Position numbers and translations under genes: made by a program. The notes under the pieces were generated by a model, which had not been told where the DNA came from, searched no databases, and saw nothing but the letters and a program-made list of their open reading frames with translations. This document shows positions 34,110 through 45,600 of a DNA stretch of 64,000 nucleotides, in pieces. Source of the DNA: Nephrotoma appendiculata (lineage: Eukaryota > Arthropoda > Insecta > Diptera > Tipulidae); contig OX371223.1 in the NCBI GenBank assembly GCA_947310385.1, positions 366,027,390 to 366,091,389 of the forward strand, written 5' to 3'. Position 1 is the first letter of the stretch; each line of letters begins with the position of its first letter.

Positions 34110-35295
34110 CGTATAACAGAATCTTGGGACTCGGCCATTCCTAACCGATTATGATGGGATTGGGTACGTTGCATGGAACTGGTATTCTATAATCCCCGTG
34201 CCAATTGTCGGGTAAAAATCAACTTTAAGTAGTTTTTCTGACCCATTGCTTTTTCAAAAACTCTATGGTAAACTGTTCGAAATACTGTTCTAATCCCGTT
34301 TTTTACCATAGTAAACAATTTACTCAACTATTGGTACTCAGCCTAAAACGATTTTTAAAGAAATCCTGGAATACGGTCACTTTGGTCAAAACTCGACCAT
34401 TTCTAACCGATTATTATTCCGAAATTCTTGATTATGGCCACCTAAAAAGGACCTCGTCCATTTTTAACCGTTTATGTTGGAATTGGGTATATTGGATGGA
34501 AATGGGATTTTAAACAGTTTATTGGTAGAAGTTCTGGAATATGACCATCTGGCATAGAACTCAGGCATTCATTCACTGATTATGATGGGTTTGGGTATGT
34601 TGATGGAGTTAATTGGAATATGATCACTTGGAATAAAGCTCGATTATTTCTAGGGCATTCAAGTCGGTTCTATCCGACTTCGTGTAGTTGGGCCATTACT
34701 TACCCCCCAGAGACTTCGGAAAATGCTGCAAACAACCGAAACCGACAACCCTCCTATGCATCTCAACGAAAATGGAAAAAATAGAAACGTATGTTTGTAG
34801 AAACCGGTGGCGTAATGGTAAAAACACGGAACCGAAAGTCGGGTACCCGAAATTCGGGTAATTGGATTCCCTAGTCGGGTAATTGGATTCCCTCCAACGT
34901 ATGGGATATGTACGTTTATGTTTTTTCCATTTTCGTTGAGATGAATAGAAGGGTTGTCGGTTTCGGTTGTTTGCGGCGATGCCCGATGGTTTCGGGTGTC
35001 TCTGGGGGTGAATAATTGCCCAACTACACGAAGTCGGGTAGAACCGACTTGGATTCCCTAATTATTTCTAACCGATTATTATGGGTATGTTGGATTTCAA
35101 AGGGATTCTAAAATTGTTTTGGAAAAAGTTTTGGAATATGAACACCTGTGACTGATCTCGTTCATTTCTTCACCGATTAAAATGGGCTTGAGTATATTTT
35201 ATGGAAATGGTATTCTAAAATGATTTTTCAAGAAGTTGTGGAATGTGGCCACCTGCGACAACTCGATCATTTCTTACCCGATTATGGTGAGATTT
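34110..35295. repeat. Degenerate satellite array, units about 100-130 bp
   Basis: Repeated phrase: CTCGxxCATTTCTAACCGATTATxATGGG-ATTGGGTATxTTG-ATGGAAxTGG-ATTCTAAA...GTTxTGGAATATGGxCACCTG. The ACCGATTAT anchor recurs near 34143, 34406, 34467, 34575, 35071, 35172 and 35275, with uneven spacing. Split by the MITE at 34651-35060. Confidence 0.72.
34651..35060. mobile_element. hAT-type MITE inserted in the satellite array
   Basis: Ends TAGGGCATTCAAGTCGG and, on the complement, TAGGGAATCCAAGTCGG. Arms continue TTCTA(T/C)CCGACTTCGTGTAG and TTGGGC(C/A)ATTA. Flanked by the exact 8-bp duplication ATTATTTC (34643-34650 and 35061-35068), part of the host satellite phrase. The 410 bp centre has a duplicated AGTCGGGTAATTGGATTCCC (about 34852-34893). 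Confidence 0.82.
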
Positions 35296-36059
35296 CGTGA
35301 GTCAAGTTTTTAAAATTATAATTTTGTGTAGTATTTTTCTGGATATAAGAAACAGTACGAGGAGTAATAGGCCTATGTTACACATCTCAAACTGATTGTT
35401 TAAATGTTAATGCCACGTTCAGTAATTTGATAGCTTTAATAATATTTTTCTAGATAACCCGGTATGCATCGTCCACCCATCGCATAGATGGTCTTCTACG
35501 AGAACCCACTTTTATTAGTGACGATAACAGGACCTGCTTAAACGCCCGGTTTTGCGACCGAAGGCCATCTTAAAGAATTTAAAAATTATATGATATCATT
35601 TTGTCAAGGCCATTTCTGATGTCGTCATGATCTGACGCGGGATGTGAGCGCTCAAGACTCAATAAATAAAAACCCGGCACAAAGAAATCAATTTTGATGA
35701 GATCAGCAAATAAAACTAAGTGTCTCTTAGCGTACTTTCTAGCGTCCATGTTGCCGTATGTCAGTTGGAAGCTTAGAAATTGGCAATGAACGTCCTTGTG
35801 GAGGAATTACTCTATCAACATTTTCAGAGTAAAAGAATCATCGATAGTAAATATATATCCGAATGAAAAACATGTTTTCAGTAAAGCAAATTGGCGACAT
35901 CAGTTTGAACACACAGAAAATAGATGGTCGCCCAATGTTGATCAGAAAATGCGCTGTTCAGGTTTTCAATACTAGCGTTTGTTGTTTGTGCCAATTACAT
36001 TTTCTCCGACTGCAAAATGGGTTGGACAATTTCCTCGAGATCATGCAGTCTTGCTGACA
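35296..36059. other. Unassigned intergenic stretch
   Basis: No gene recognised. It could be a decayed continuation of the LINE fragments that follow, but no motif was found. Confidence 0.35.
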
Positions 36060-36260
36060 TTAGTGAGTGACTCTGATTTGAACATTGAAATCACCCAATA
36101 TTATTTTAACGTGAAACCGTAGTATTTTACTCAAGATGAGTCCATTATCTTGTTTGAAGATAGTTTGCTTTGTTTGATTATCTTGACGAGTTTATCTTCA
36201 CCAGGCGCTTGGGTATTGACAAACGAAATGTCAAAGTGACACCCATGAAACCTGGGTGTG
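36060..36260 (-). pseudogene. LINE endonuclease fragment with GDFN motif
   Basis: The complement of about 36065-36110 reads VKIILGDFNVQI, the catalytic GDFN block of APE-type endonucleases. Before it, about 36180-36230 in another frame, is FVNTQAPGEDKLVK (family: VxAHAPTExKxxxVK). This fits CFDP2/RTE-like non-LTR element endonucleases. Frameshifts between blocks. Confidence 0.5.
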
Positions 36261-36633
36261 ATGACTAATACTAATCATAATTCGGGTTTGTTGATGTTGC
36301 TATTTTCACAGAGTTTGATCCGTGATGGTTATAGTCGACGCTGCTATTGCTAATTAACTTTATGTCATGTATAGTGCTGAAATACCAAGTTTATATTGAA
36401 TTGTTTGTTAAAAGATTTAATGGAGGCTTTGGCGCTGCAAAACAAATACCTCCAGTTTAAGGGCTTGTAAATAAACGTGTTCTATAATTAAGACTTCGTA
36501 GCATATCACCAGTACGTGAGCCTCACTCGTAATAAGTTAACGGTAAACCAATTACCTAGTTGCATAGAAATCAGGTTATGAACCCTACACAAAGGCTAAG
36601 GATACATTTATCCTACTAATTGTAACAATAGCC

Positions 36634-36828
36634 TTGAAAAATGTGCATGGGAGCACGGAACGTGCTAAACCTTCTAAGACCAGAATATCTCCAGAATTTA
36701 CACTACAAGAGCTTTGGATCCATAACACTTCAAATGGTAGCACTCTCCACTACAGCGGTCATCAGAAAAGAGAAGAATTTGGATCCGATTTTTTCATCCA
36801 CTATATAAGTACAACAATTTATCATTGA
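36634..36828 (+). pseudogene. LINE/CFDP2-like endonuclease fragment on the opposite strand
   Basis: The frame includes STLHYSGHQKREEFGSDFFI, matching the YSGHxKxEFGxGFxV block of CFDP2-like non-LTR endonucleases, with a preceding HGARNVLNLL in another frame where GTWNVRSL is usual. Its orientation is opposite to the GDFN fragment at 36.1 kb, so the two come from different copies or a rearranged one. Confidence 0.45.
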
Positions 36829-36879
36829 CCTCTGTCTAATTATCATGCGAGAACGTCATTCTACTGACGACCTACCTGA

Positions 36880-38895
36880 TTAGGACTTACCCGACAGGCT
36901 AAGTTAGGTAAGGTTTCAGTGGTTGCTATCGCACACACACGTAGGCCAATTATGGCCCATTGTGATACCACAGGATCCGACATCATAAACTCCCTTAAAC
37001 CCATTTAGTACTATTAATGTAGCTTAAAAGATCTCGCACAATACAGCTTTCGAGATCACAGAGGCTGTCCATAGTGCATGCCCAATTGATCATGTCTTCC
37101 GCGAGCTAGCACAGGACACCAACAAATTAAGTAAACAAGAGTCTCCTCCTCCTCCTTGCAGATGTCATTTGCAACCTGACCCAACCTTTTAGCATGATCT
37201 CCGAAAAGGCAGTGCCCGGTAATTTTCCTTACAATTCTACCTAAATCTCGCTTCCTCAACGTAATTAAAATCTTGGAGAGATTCAAGTTCAGCTCAGACC
37301 ATACTTGTTTCGCCACCCTGCCAGTTTGACTAGCAATCCACCTAGCATTTGCCAAGGCAACTGCTTCCCTCTGGCTTGCTGCTTTCAGCACAGACATAGG
37401 CCTTCCTACACATTTTCTCCAGTTGGAGAGTCATACCGTACCTTGCTGACTCATCTGCTCTTCAATTTCCTACAAAGTCAGAATGGCACAGAACAAAAAC
37501 CAACTATATATGCGAGGGAAAGTGAATCCAGCGAAATAATGGCCGCCCAACTGCCACATACAGTGATATCAGTTAACGATATTACATCATGCTTCAACCA
37601 GTTCATGACCTCTTCAATCGATATAACTTCAGCCTGGTATACACTGCAGTACTCTAACTAACTAAAACTAACATTTAATTCTCCACAGAATACACCAGCT
37701 CCCACTCTACCATCGAGCTTGGAGCCTTCGGTGAAGAATTTAACTGTCCAGGTCTCCATAATAAGACTGCTATTCCAACCGTCACGAGAGAGGAGAATCA
37801 CCTTAAAAAGCTTGCCAAAGCACCACAGGGGTGTTATGAAGTCCAAATTCGCCAGGTTATGCCTCACAGAATTGACAATAGTTGAGTGGCCTTTTTGGCA
37901 GGCACTTCCACCCCAAAGTCGCTGATAGCCGGGAGATGGTACAGCATGACTCTAAGGCACTAGTGGTGGTCGTTTTCAGCGTACCGCTAATAAGCAGAGA
38001 GGCTGCCCGCTGCACCTTCACCATCATGTTCCTGTATGATACTTTCTCCAGAGCTAGCCACCATACACTCACAACATATAGCAGTACGGGTTTTACAATT
38101 GCCGAGAAAAGCCAGTGTACCAGCTCTGGTTTAAAGTCCCATTTCCTTCCAATGGCAATTTTACAAGGGTAAAGTGCTACAGTAGCCTTCTTCACTCTTT
38201 CTATCGTGTTTGGTTTCCAACTGAGCCAGAAAAATCCCTAGGAACCACGTCTTTTCAACAAGCACCAGCCTAATACCGTTCAGGCTTGGTGGAACCATTG
38301 CCGGAAATTTATATTTCCTTTAGTGAAAAGGACCAGCTCTGTTTTAGATGGATAACCCCCAATCCACATCTGCTGGCCCAACCCTTACTGATTGATAGTG
38401 TATCACATTCCTGATTGTAACCAGGTGCTTACCCGAGACAGCTATCGCTACGTCATCGGCATAAGCAACCACTCTTATTTCTTTCACTTCCAGCTCCAGT
38501 AGTAGTCCATTGATTACTACATTCCATAAAAGGGGAGAGAGGACACCTCTCTGGGGTGTTCCCCAAACGACCCGTCTCCTAACAGAAACTTCCCCCATCC
38601 CCGCTTTGATCCCTCTGCTTCCTAGCAAGTGATCAATCAGCCTAGTTACTGGGTCTTCGATCTCAAGTGGAAGCAATCCTGCCCTAATTGCCTCCACCTT
38701 CACATTGTTGAAAGCGCCCTTGATATCGGGAAATACCACCAAAGAGAATTCTTGAAAATCCAGTGACTTCTCAATTCCCCGAACCAAGGTGTCCATTGTC
38801 AAGGCCTGAACTAATTTACGGATTGAGGAAACCATCTTGCATGGATTAAATTTATGCTCACCCATGACCTTGAGTCTCGTTAATGTCTTCAAAGA
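36880..38895 (-). mobile_element. LINE with RNase H (LOA/I-type), 5'-truncated relic
   Basis: In minus-strand order: RT at 38892-38344 with FPDIKGAFNNV (first Asp), GTPQRGVLSPLLWNVVIN and VVAYADDVAIAVSG (catalytic YADD intact). The thumb/connection follows at 38195-37857 with AIGRKWDFKPELVHWLFSAIVKPVLLYVVSVWW. Next is RNase H at 37760-37658 with VKFFTEGSKLDGRVGAGVF (catalytic D of TDGS changed to E). The C-terminal region at 37397-37056 has GRIVRKITGHCLFGDHAKRLG and LVYLICWCPVLA. The endonuclease half is absent. Frameshifts at about 38.3, 37.86 and 37.5 kb. The 3' region to about 36880 keeps IIGLRVCAIAT-type tail sequence. Confidence 0.82.
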
Positions 38896-38899
38896 TTGT

Positions 38900-39055
38900 C
38901 CCTAGGGACGTGTTTTGTCATCTCTCTTTTGGCTATTGGTGATTGATGACTTACTTGTTAAACTATACCAATCTGGCTTTATTGCTCAGACCAATGCTGA
39001 TGATATAATCATCACTGTTTCAGTTAAACATTTAATAATCCTATCTGACTGAATT
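38900..39055 (+). pseudogene. Second LINE RT fragment, opposite strand
   Basis: Plus-strand frame reads GRVLSSLFWLLVIDDLLVKL, then GFIAQTNADDIIITVSVKHL. This is the GVLSPLLW...GYADDxxI segment of R1/LOA-type reverse transcriptases, with YADD changed to NADD. It abuts the minus-strand LINE at 38895. Confidence 0.62.
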
Positions 39056-39520
39056 TACTGGGGTTTACTAGACAAAAAAATATTTGTAAACTATCTGCCC
39101 GGTCTGGATGGTGTTGTTACATTAAAGTGCGTCGGGGCGTGGAATAACCTAGGTTTGATTGCAAGGCATACACAAATTTTCAATCTCTTCACTTCATCTC
39201 TACCCCGAAATCATTATGGTTATTGGCAAACTGTTATCAGAATTCGACATTGATAATTCCTTCTCAGTGGTTTACCCATAGAGAGACCTTTGGTTGCCCC
39301 AAGACGTCAATAGCCAGGTGTCTGAGTATAGGTTTTCTTGGTAGGCGGTTCTAACCCTGAATTAGGTGCGGGATTTGAAGCCTACTGTCCTTCACTTAAG
39401 TTACGATGTTACGGCAGGTTGATTCAACATGCACTAACGGAATACAACGAAAGATTTCAATAAAAGCGAGGAACCCAAAAAAACTCAACTTTCGTATTTT
39501 TTAAAACAAAATTTAATAAT
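39056..39520. other. Intergenic stretch 3' of gene B
   Basis: Possibly the tail of the plus-strand LINE fragment up to about 39250. No other motif. Confidence 0.35.
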
Positions 39521-39526
39521 TTTATT
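39521..39526 (-). terminator. Polyadenylation signal of takeout-like gene B
   Basis: AATAAA on the minus strand, 130 bp after the TAG stop (39659-39657). Confidence 0.55.
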
Positions 39527-39656
39527 TAAAAAAAATTTAATTCACTAGAATTTAAACCAATATGATCACATTTCCAAGTGTACATTGAAGTTACGAAATT
39601 ACCATAAATATTTACATATTCTAAACTAAATAATACCCGCAGCACGTTGACAGCTC

Positions 39657-42600
39657 CTACAGAAAAATATCTTCGTACGCAAATTTCTGCAGAATTCGGT
39701 TCACGTAACTCCTAGTAACATGTTCAAAGGCATCGGCAAATACTGGCTGCAATTCTTCGTACAGTGTTTCCCAATTTTCATTCAAAAATGTATTCATGGT
39801 GTCGCTTAGTGCTTTATCGCCATTAAAGAGATTATCCAGATATGGATAAATGCTATATGCAAATAGAAAGAAAAGCTCAATAACTATTTTGCCTGAATGA
39901 CGACAAATTATTTACACGAACACTTACCGTTTCGATTCGAATACCAATTTAAATTTATCACCAATTTGAGCATACTGCTTGCCTTTCTTCTCGATCGTTG
40001 ATGCTTGGAATTTCACAATGACCCGGTTATCGGTTAATGTGATGTTCGATTTTCCATTGCCGACAATCGGTAACACAAGCACTCGTCCATTAACTTCATA
40101 ATCACCAATCATTTCGAAGCGGGGTACTTCAATAATCAATTCATATTTAGATGTTGTGGGATCTCGATCGAAACCGACTACTTTTGATACGTGCGCATTG
40201 CGAAGGCCATAGATGTCAACGTTTTTGAAAAAGAGCTTAATATTTACGGGTCGATTGCTATCCTCGACTATGTCCATTTTATCGATGTGAAGTGGATCGA
40301 TTGTTGGCAGAAATAGACCATTGTGACCAGCTGAGTGTTGCGTAAGTACTTCGGTTATCGCTTTTTGAACGCATTTTGTGTCACCCGCGTTACATCTTGG
40401 AATATCGGATGCTAAAAATAAAAAAATTAAGTTTTATAGCGTTAATAAAACAAAATATGTTTAAAATTTGTAAAAAAAATTTGCCGTAAGACCGAAAAAA
40501 AAATCAATGGAGCGGGAAGCCTAACAAACCCAAGAACTAATAACAGCTCGGTAACAACTTAGTCACAGAATTTATTGACTAACATTAAATTTTGAGAACG
40601 GATCAGGAAGCTGGCTTTCTATTTCTGAATTTCTTAAGGAATATCCTTCGTGTATGTAAGCTTTCCTTTCGATTATGTAAGCTATTCAACAAGTTTTTAA
40701 ATAATACAAATGCCGTCAAAAGGCTTTTTATTTAGGTCACTTTGGGTTGGACAAACCTCGAAATATTTTTAAACCTACAAATTCATCCAAAACCAACATT
40801 TCTTTTCCCTGGAGATATAAGATTTTTAAAGTGAATGGGATCAACAAAACTCAATAAAACCAGATAGAGTTCGTTATAACATGAGCCATTTGATGGCATG
40901 GTGATCAATACCCCTGATCAATCTAAATTGCGTGCTCTATACATTCATACATCCATGCGAAGAATGAAATGTTTGGTATGCCTGGCATAGAATTTGTGCT
41001 GTGGTTCATAAATCTTTTAAAGTTTTGTACGTTTCTTTATGATGTCGTTCCATCACCATTTTGAAGATTTAGGTATCAACTCACTAATGAGTCGTGCGGT
41101 TTTTAACAGACGCGGAATTTAAAATTATATCATTCAAATAGGTTAATATCAAATATTAGGCAATCCAATTTTTAAGCGACCCATCAACCGTTGGAATATT
41201 GCACGGGAATTTTTTAGGCCGAACAGCATTCTTTGAGCATGCCAAAAGGTGTCACTCAAGACCGGCACACAATTATCCGGTGTGGAAATCATTATCACAG
41301 GGCCGTCCACGGAGATTTACACTCCTCAATAATTTTATCGTTTAAGATTTTGTCTAACTCATTCTTCAATGTGACATGTTTATCGTGTTCAGATGTTAAC
41401 CTATGTTAAGGTGGAACAGCAATAGGACGGCAATTCTTATTTTCTAGCATTATATGATAAATCATTTACTTTATTCCGCTAAATCACTGAGTTATCTCTT
41501 GTTTATTTTCCTAAAATTTGGAATAATAATATTTTAATAAAATAATATATAGCCCCGCAGCCTAGGATACGCGCAGATAACTTCATTTGTCTATGTGTAC
41601 ACCACGATAACATAACTAATGTAGGAAGTGGTGGTTACCAAGAGAACTGAACTTTCAGCAATTTCCCTAAGCAAACACGGTAAAATATTTAGTCATGGCT
41701 GTAGAAGAAAAATGACTTTGGAATGTATCTAAGGCTAAATAAAAATCACGTTTTTTAATCTCACAGAACGCCCTTTTGAATCAAATAGTCTAAATCCAAA
41801 AAGTCCTTTCTGTTTATTCACGATTACTAAACTTCAGAATTGACTTTTTCGGACAAAATATCATTTTAATGGACACCCATACAATGTTTTTACGACAATT
41901 TCTGTCGCATAAAAACAAAGAGGCCATTTATTAACAATATTTCTACCACAAAAGTAGAAAAAATGCATTCCCCTCCCCCACGTTTAACCCCAGGGCACTT
42001 GTGTACACAAAGATACACAAACCCTTACAAAAATGAGAACTCCCTTAGGTAGCTTGTGTACACAAGTGCCCTGGGGTTAAACGTGGGGGAGGGAAATGCA
42101 TTTTTCTACTTTTGTGGTAGAAATATTGTTAATAAATGGCCTCTTTGTTTTTATGCGACAAAAATTGTCGTAAAACATTGTATGGGTGTCCATTAAAATG
42201 ATATTTTGTCCGAAAAAGCCGAAAAAAAAAACTTAAAACAAATTAAATTCACGGACGTCTTTAATTCTTCTTCAGAATTGACGCTCAAATTATTATATCG
42301 TAATCGGATCAACCCATAATATTTTGTCTTCTTTTTTCCTTAATTGCAAAAGATCGGATTTTCTAATTAATATTGCAATTTGAGAGCGAGAAAAGATCCA
42401 ATCTTTATCTAATAGTAGGTAAATAGTAGGCAGGGTGTTATACTCGTAACGTGGCGCCCAATGTGGGGCTTGTATAAAACGAAACCTACTATTAGATATT
42501 AGGATAATCACCATCGCAAAACTTTTTCAAATTACGGTCAGCTTAAAATTCGACTGACAATCAAATAATGAAATCCGCCTATCATTTCCTAAGTTGCATT

Positions 42601-45600
42601 TATTATCCTTCGAAGTAAACACTAGCAACTTTGGAGGGTTTACTTTCATGAAAATTGGTGAAATTTCAGCGCCACTAATTACATTAATTAAAACGTTCAA
42701 AGGAAATATGTATTGAGAGTAAAAGAATAAATATTAGACTCTAAATCTTAGACACTAACGTGCCAAATAACAATCATGAAGAGAGGCAGGAGGATTCGGA
42801 ACTTTGAAGGTTACTGAGAAGTTGGAAATTTGAAATGTTGTTCGAACATTTAGTAGGTATTAAGTATTTTACAGTCATCCTACAACCAATGATATTTTTC
42901 TAGCCGAAAAAGTTAATATTGAAATTTTAAAAATCATCAAAAAACGCTTTGTCCACATTTAATGCCGAACCAACGTATGGGAATTCAAGCTTTATTTCAT
43001 TACAATCTCGAAAGATGGAGGGTGAGATGATCATGGATCAACTTCGAGCATGAAAACTCTTTTAAACCGACATATCACTTGTCCTGCCTGCCCACAAAAT
43101 TGTGTGGATAGGGGAAAAGAAATATGTCAAAAATTTATTTTTTATGTATTTTGAAGCAACATACACATTTGTGCATTTCACTTAATTATATAATTTATAT
43201 GTTATCAAATTATAATGTTTTTTTTTTAAATAATTTCGATTTAACTAAGATCCGTTAAAATCTGGAAGACATTACAACCTGTCATTTTTTATTCACACAT
43301 TTGTGTGGGTTGGACTGAAATTGAAGCAAAAAATATTTGTCTTTGGTAGAAAAAGAGATATATCTACAAATAAGAATTTGTCATAGAATCAATTTGTATC
43401 ATTGTATCTAAGAGCTATCGCGTATCAGGGCTGTCACTTTACTATACAATTGGAGTAAATATACTACCGTTTTATGATTCTAGAAATTGAATGGCCGCTA
43501 ATTAAAATCTATACTCCACTTATTCTTAGATTTGATTGAAATTCTGCAACCAAAATTCACTCTAAAGTAAAGTACTAAATGAACGCACCTGCTTAAATAA
43601 AAAGCACAGCTTTTATTGCTAAGCAATCGGTTTTCTTCTCAAACCCACGGCACTGATCTCATTGCAACTAAATTTTAAAAAAATTCTTTTCCATTCATCA
43701 ATTATACAAAAACGGCTTTCTGAACGAAGATTTTTAAATTTGTATTTGATTTGTGTGATTTGAAGATAATAAATAATTGATTATAAATATGAAACGTCAC
43801 TTTCCTGCGATTTCTAAAAACATGTAAGTAAAGGTTATGTTTTGCATAATTGTAATTTCGTTATTCAATTATTTTAGTGCTGGCTCTTCTAGGCTAATGG
43901 AACTATCATCGAAAATACCGGAAAATAATTCGAATTTTCGATTCAAATAATAATTATGCCTTATTAAGGTAATAATTTTTTAGCAATTTAACAACCAATT
44001 TGAATACGAGCGATTCTTCAGTAGAAAACCTGGAGGTTATCCAACGCAAGAAATACATTCAAAATATTTAACAAAATATTTTTTTCAAAAATTAACTTTT
44101 TCGTGGCTCAGAAAAGTCGATCTTAGTAGAAATGAGAAAAAAAACAAATCACACGTCAGAAAAAAGTGCTTATAAGAAACGTGTGATGTATTGCATTCAG
44201 TACGATCTACCTTTCCAACAAATGAGATCTTTCCAATTTTCATTCAAAAAACGTGCAATGATTCACAAGTGGCTAAAAAAATTAAATATGGAAAGACCAA
44301 GGCGACCGAGATCGTCAATAAAATAATTGGATCGTATTCTAAAACAAAAATATCAGGAAAATTAAAAAATATTCAATTTTCGTTTATGATCGACGAAACT
44401 ACTGACGTTTCTACGATAAAATGTTTAGTGGTTGTCTCACACTTCTTCGATATAAAGAAAAATTGCATTTCTGGCTGTTTTCTTGGCTTCCTCGAACTAA
44501 TTGGTTCTAACGCACAAGATATATTTAATGCCATCACAAACCACTTCGTAAAGTCTGAAATTCCCTAAGAGAATGTTGTGGCTTTAGCCGTGGATAATGC
44601 ATCCGTTATGACTGGGCATTTGAATGGAGTGGCCTCGCAAATTTAAACATCAGCAGCTTGTAAAAACTTACCAAACAAGAATGAAAAAAACATTAGGAAC
44701 ATATTCAACCATATCGCACATAGCCTTAAGGAATTCCAAGAATATTTTAATATTAAGAGCCATAGAATCTTAAAACTATATAAGTACCACTCGATGGCTT
44801 TCCTACGAAAGCTTCGTTAATAGAATCATAGAACAAATTGAAACATTAAAATATTATTTTGGCCTTTATAATTATGAGGAACTGTATACCACGAATGCCG
44901 TTGAAATTCATAATTTTGCAGTCGACCCTCTCAGTAAGTTGTATTTACTAAACTCAAAAAAGTTCAAATTCACATTCTGTGCGATAAGATCGAAACACTG
45001 TTAAATGAAATGCTAAAAAATATCATTAAATCTGAATTTTTGATTCGTAACACGAATTTGCAAAATACTGACCTTCATCTTGCCTCTTCGTCGATGAATT
45101 TTGGTATTCATTTTGGGGAGTTTTTAAACTTGCAATTGCAATCAATGGACGAGGAAGTAAGAGAAAAGCTTAAACTGATGTTGGTTGATTTTGCGACCAA
45201 ATTAAACAAAGATTTGACTTAGAAGATAACTAACTCAAACTGCTTCAATAATTAAATATCAAAGAAATTTATTCAGGAAGCCTAACTTCAATTATGCCGT
45301 TGTTAAAATGCAATTGCGACGTAGAAATTCTAAATAATAAAATTCGGCGATTAACTGGGAATCTCGGAATTGCGAATAAATATTCTGGAGATGTTGTTTT
45401 GGATACAATTGAAATCCTATAAGAATATGATGGATGAACCAGTATTTGCTGAAATTTTCTGCTACATGCTCAAATTATGTGCTCGAAAAATAGTTTGAAC
45501 ATTAAAACCGTTGAAAATGTAATGTTTGGCAAAAAATTACTAGCGAAAAAAACCTTTCTGGAGCCTTCAGATACACAAGGTTTATTGAAATTTGCCGAAA

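Noticed and set aside
34800..34860. tRNA-like A box (GGTGGCGTAATGG) in the hAT-type MITE
   Set aside because: No matching B box with a T-arm at the right distance and no cloverleaf.
37305..38172. Open plus-strand frames of 118 and 96 codons
   Set aside because: Antisense shadows of the minus-strand LINE, whose RT and RNase H motifs are unmistakable.
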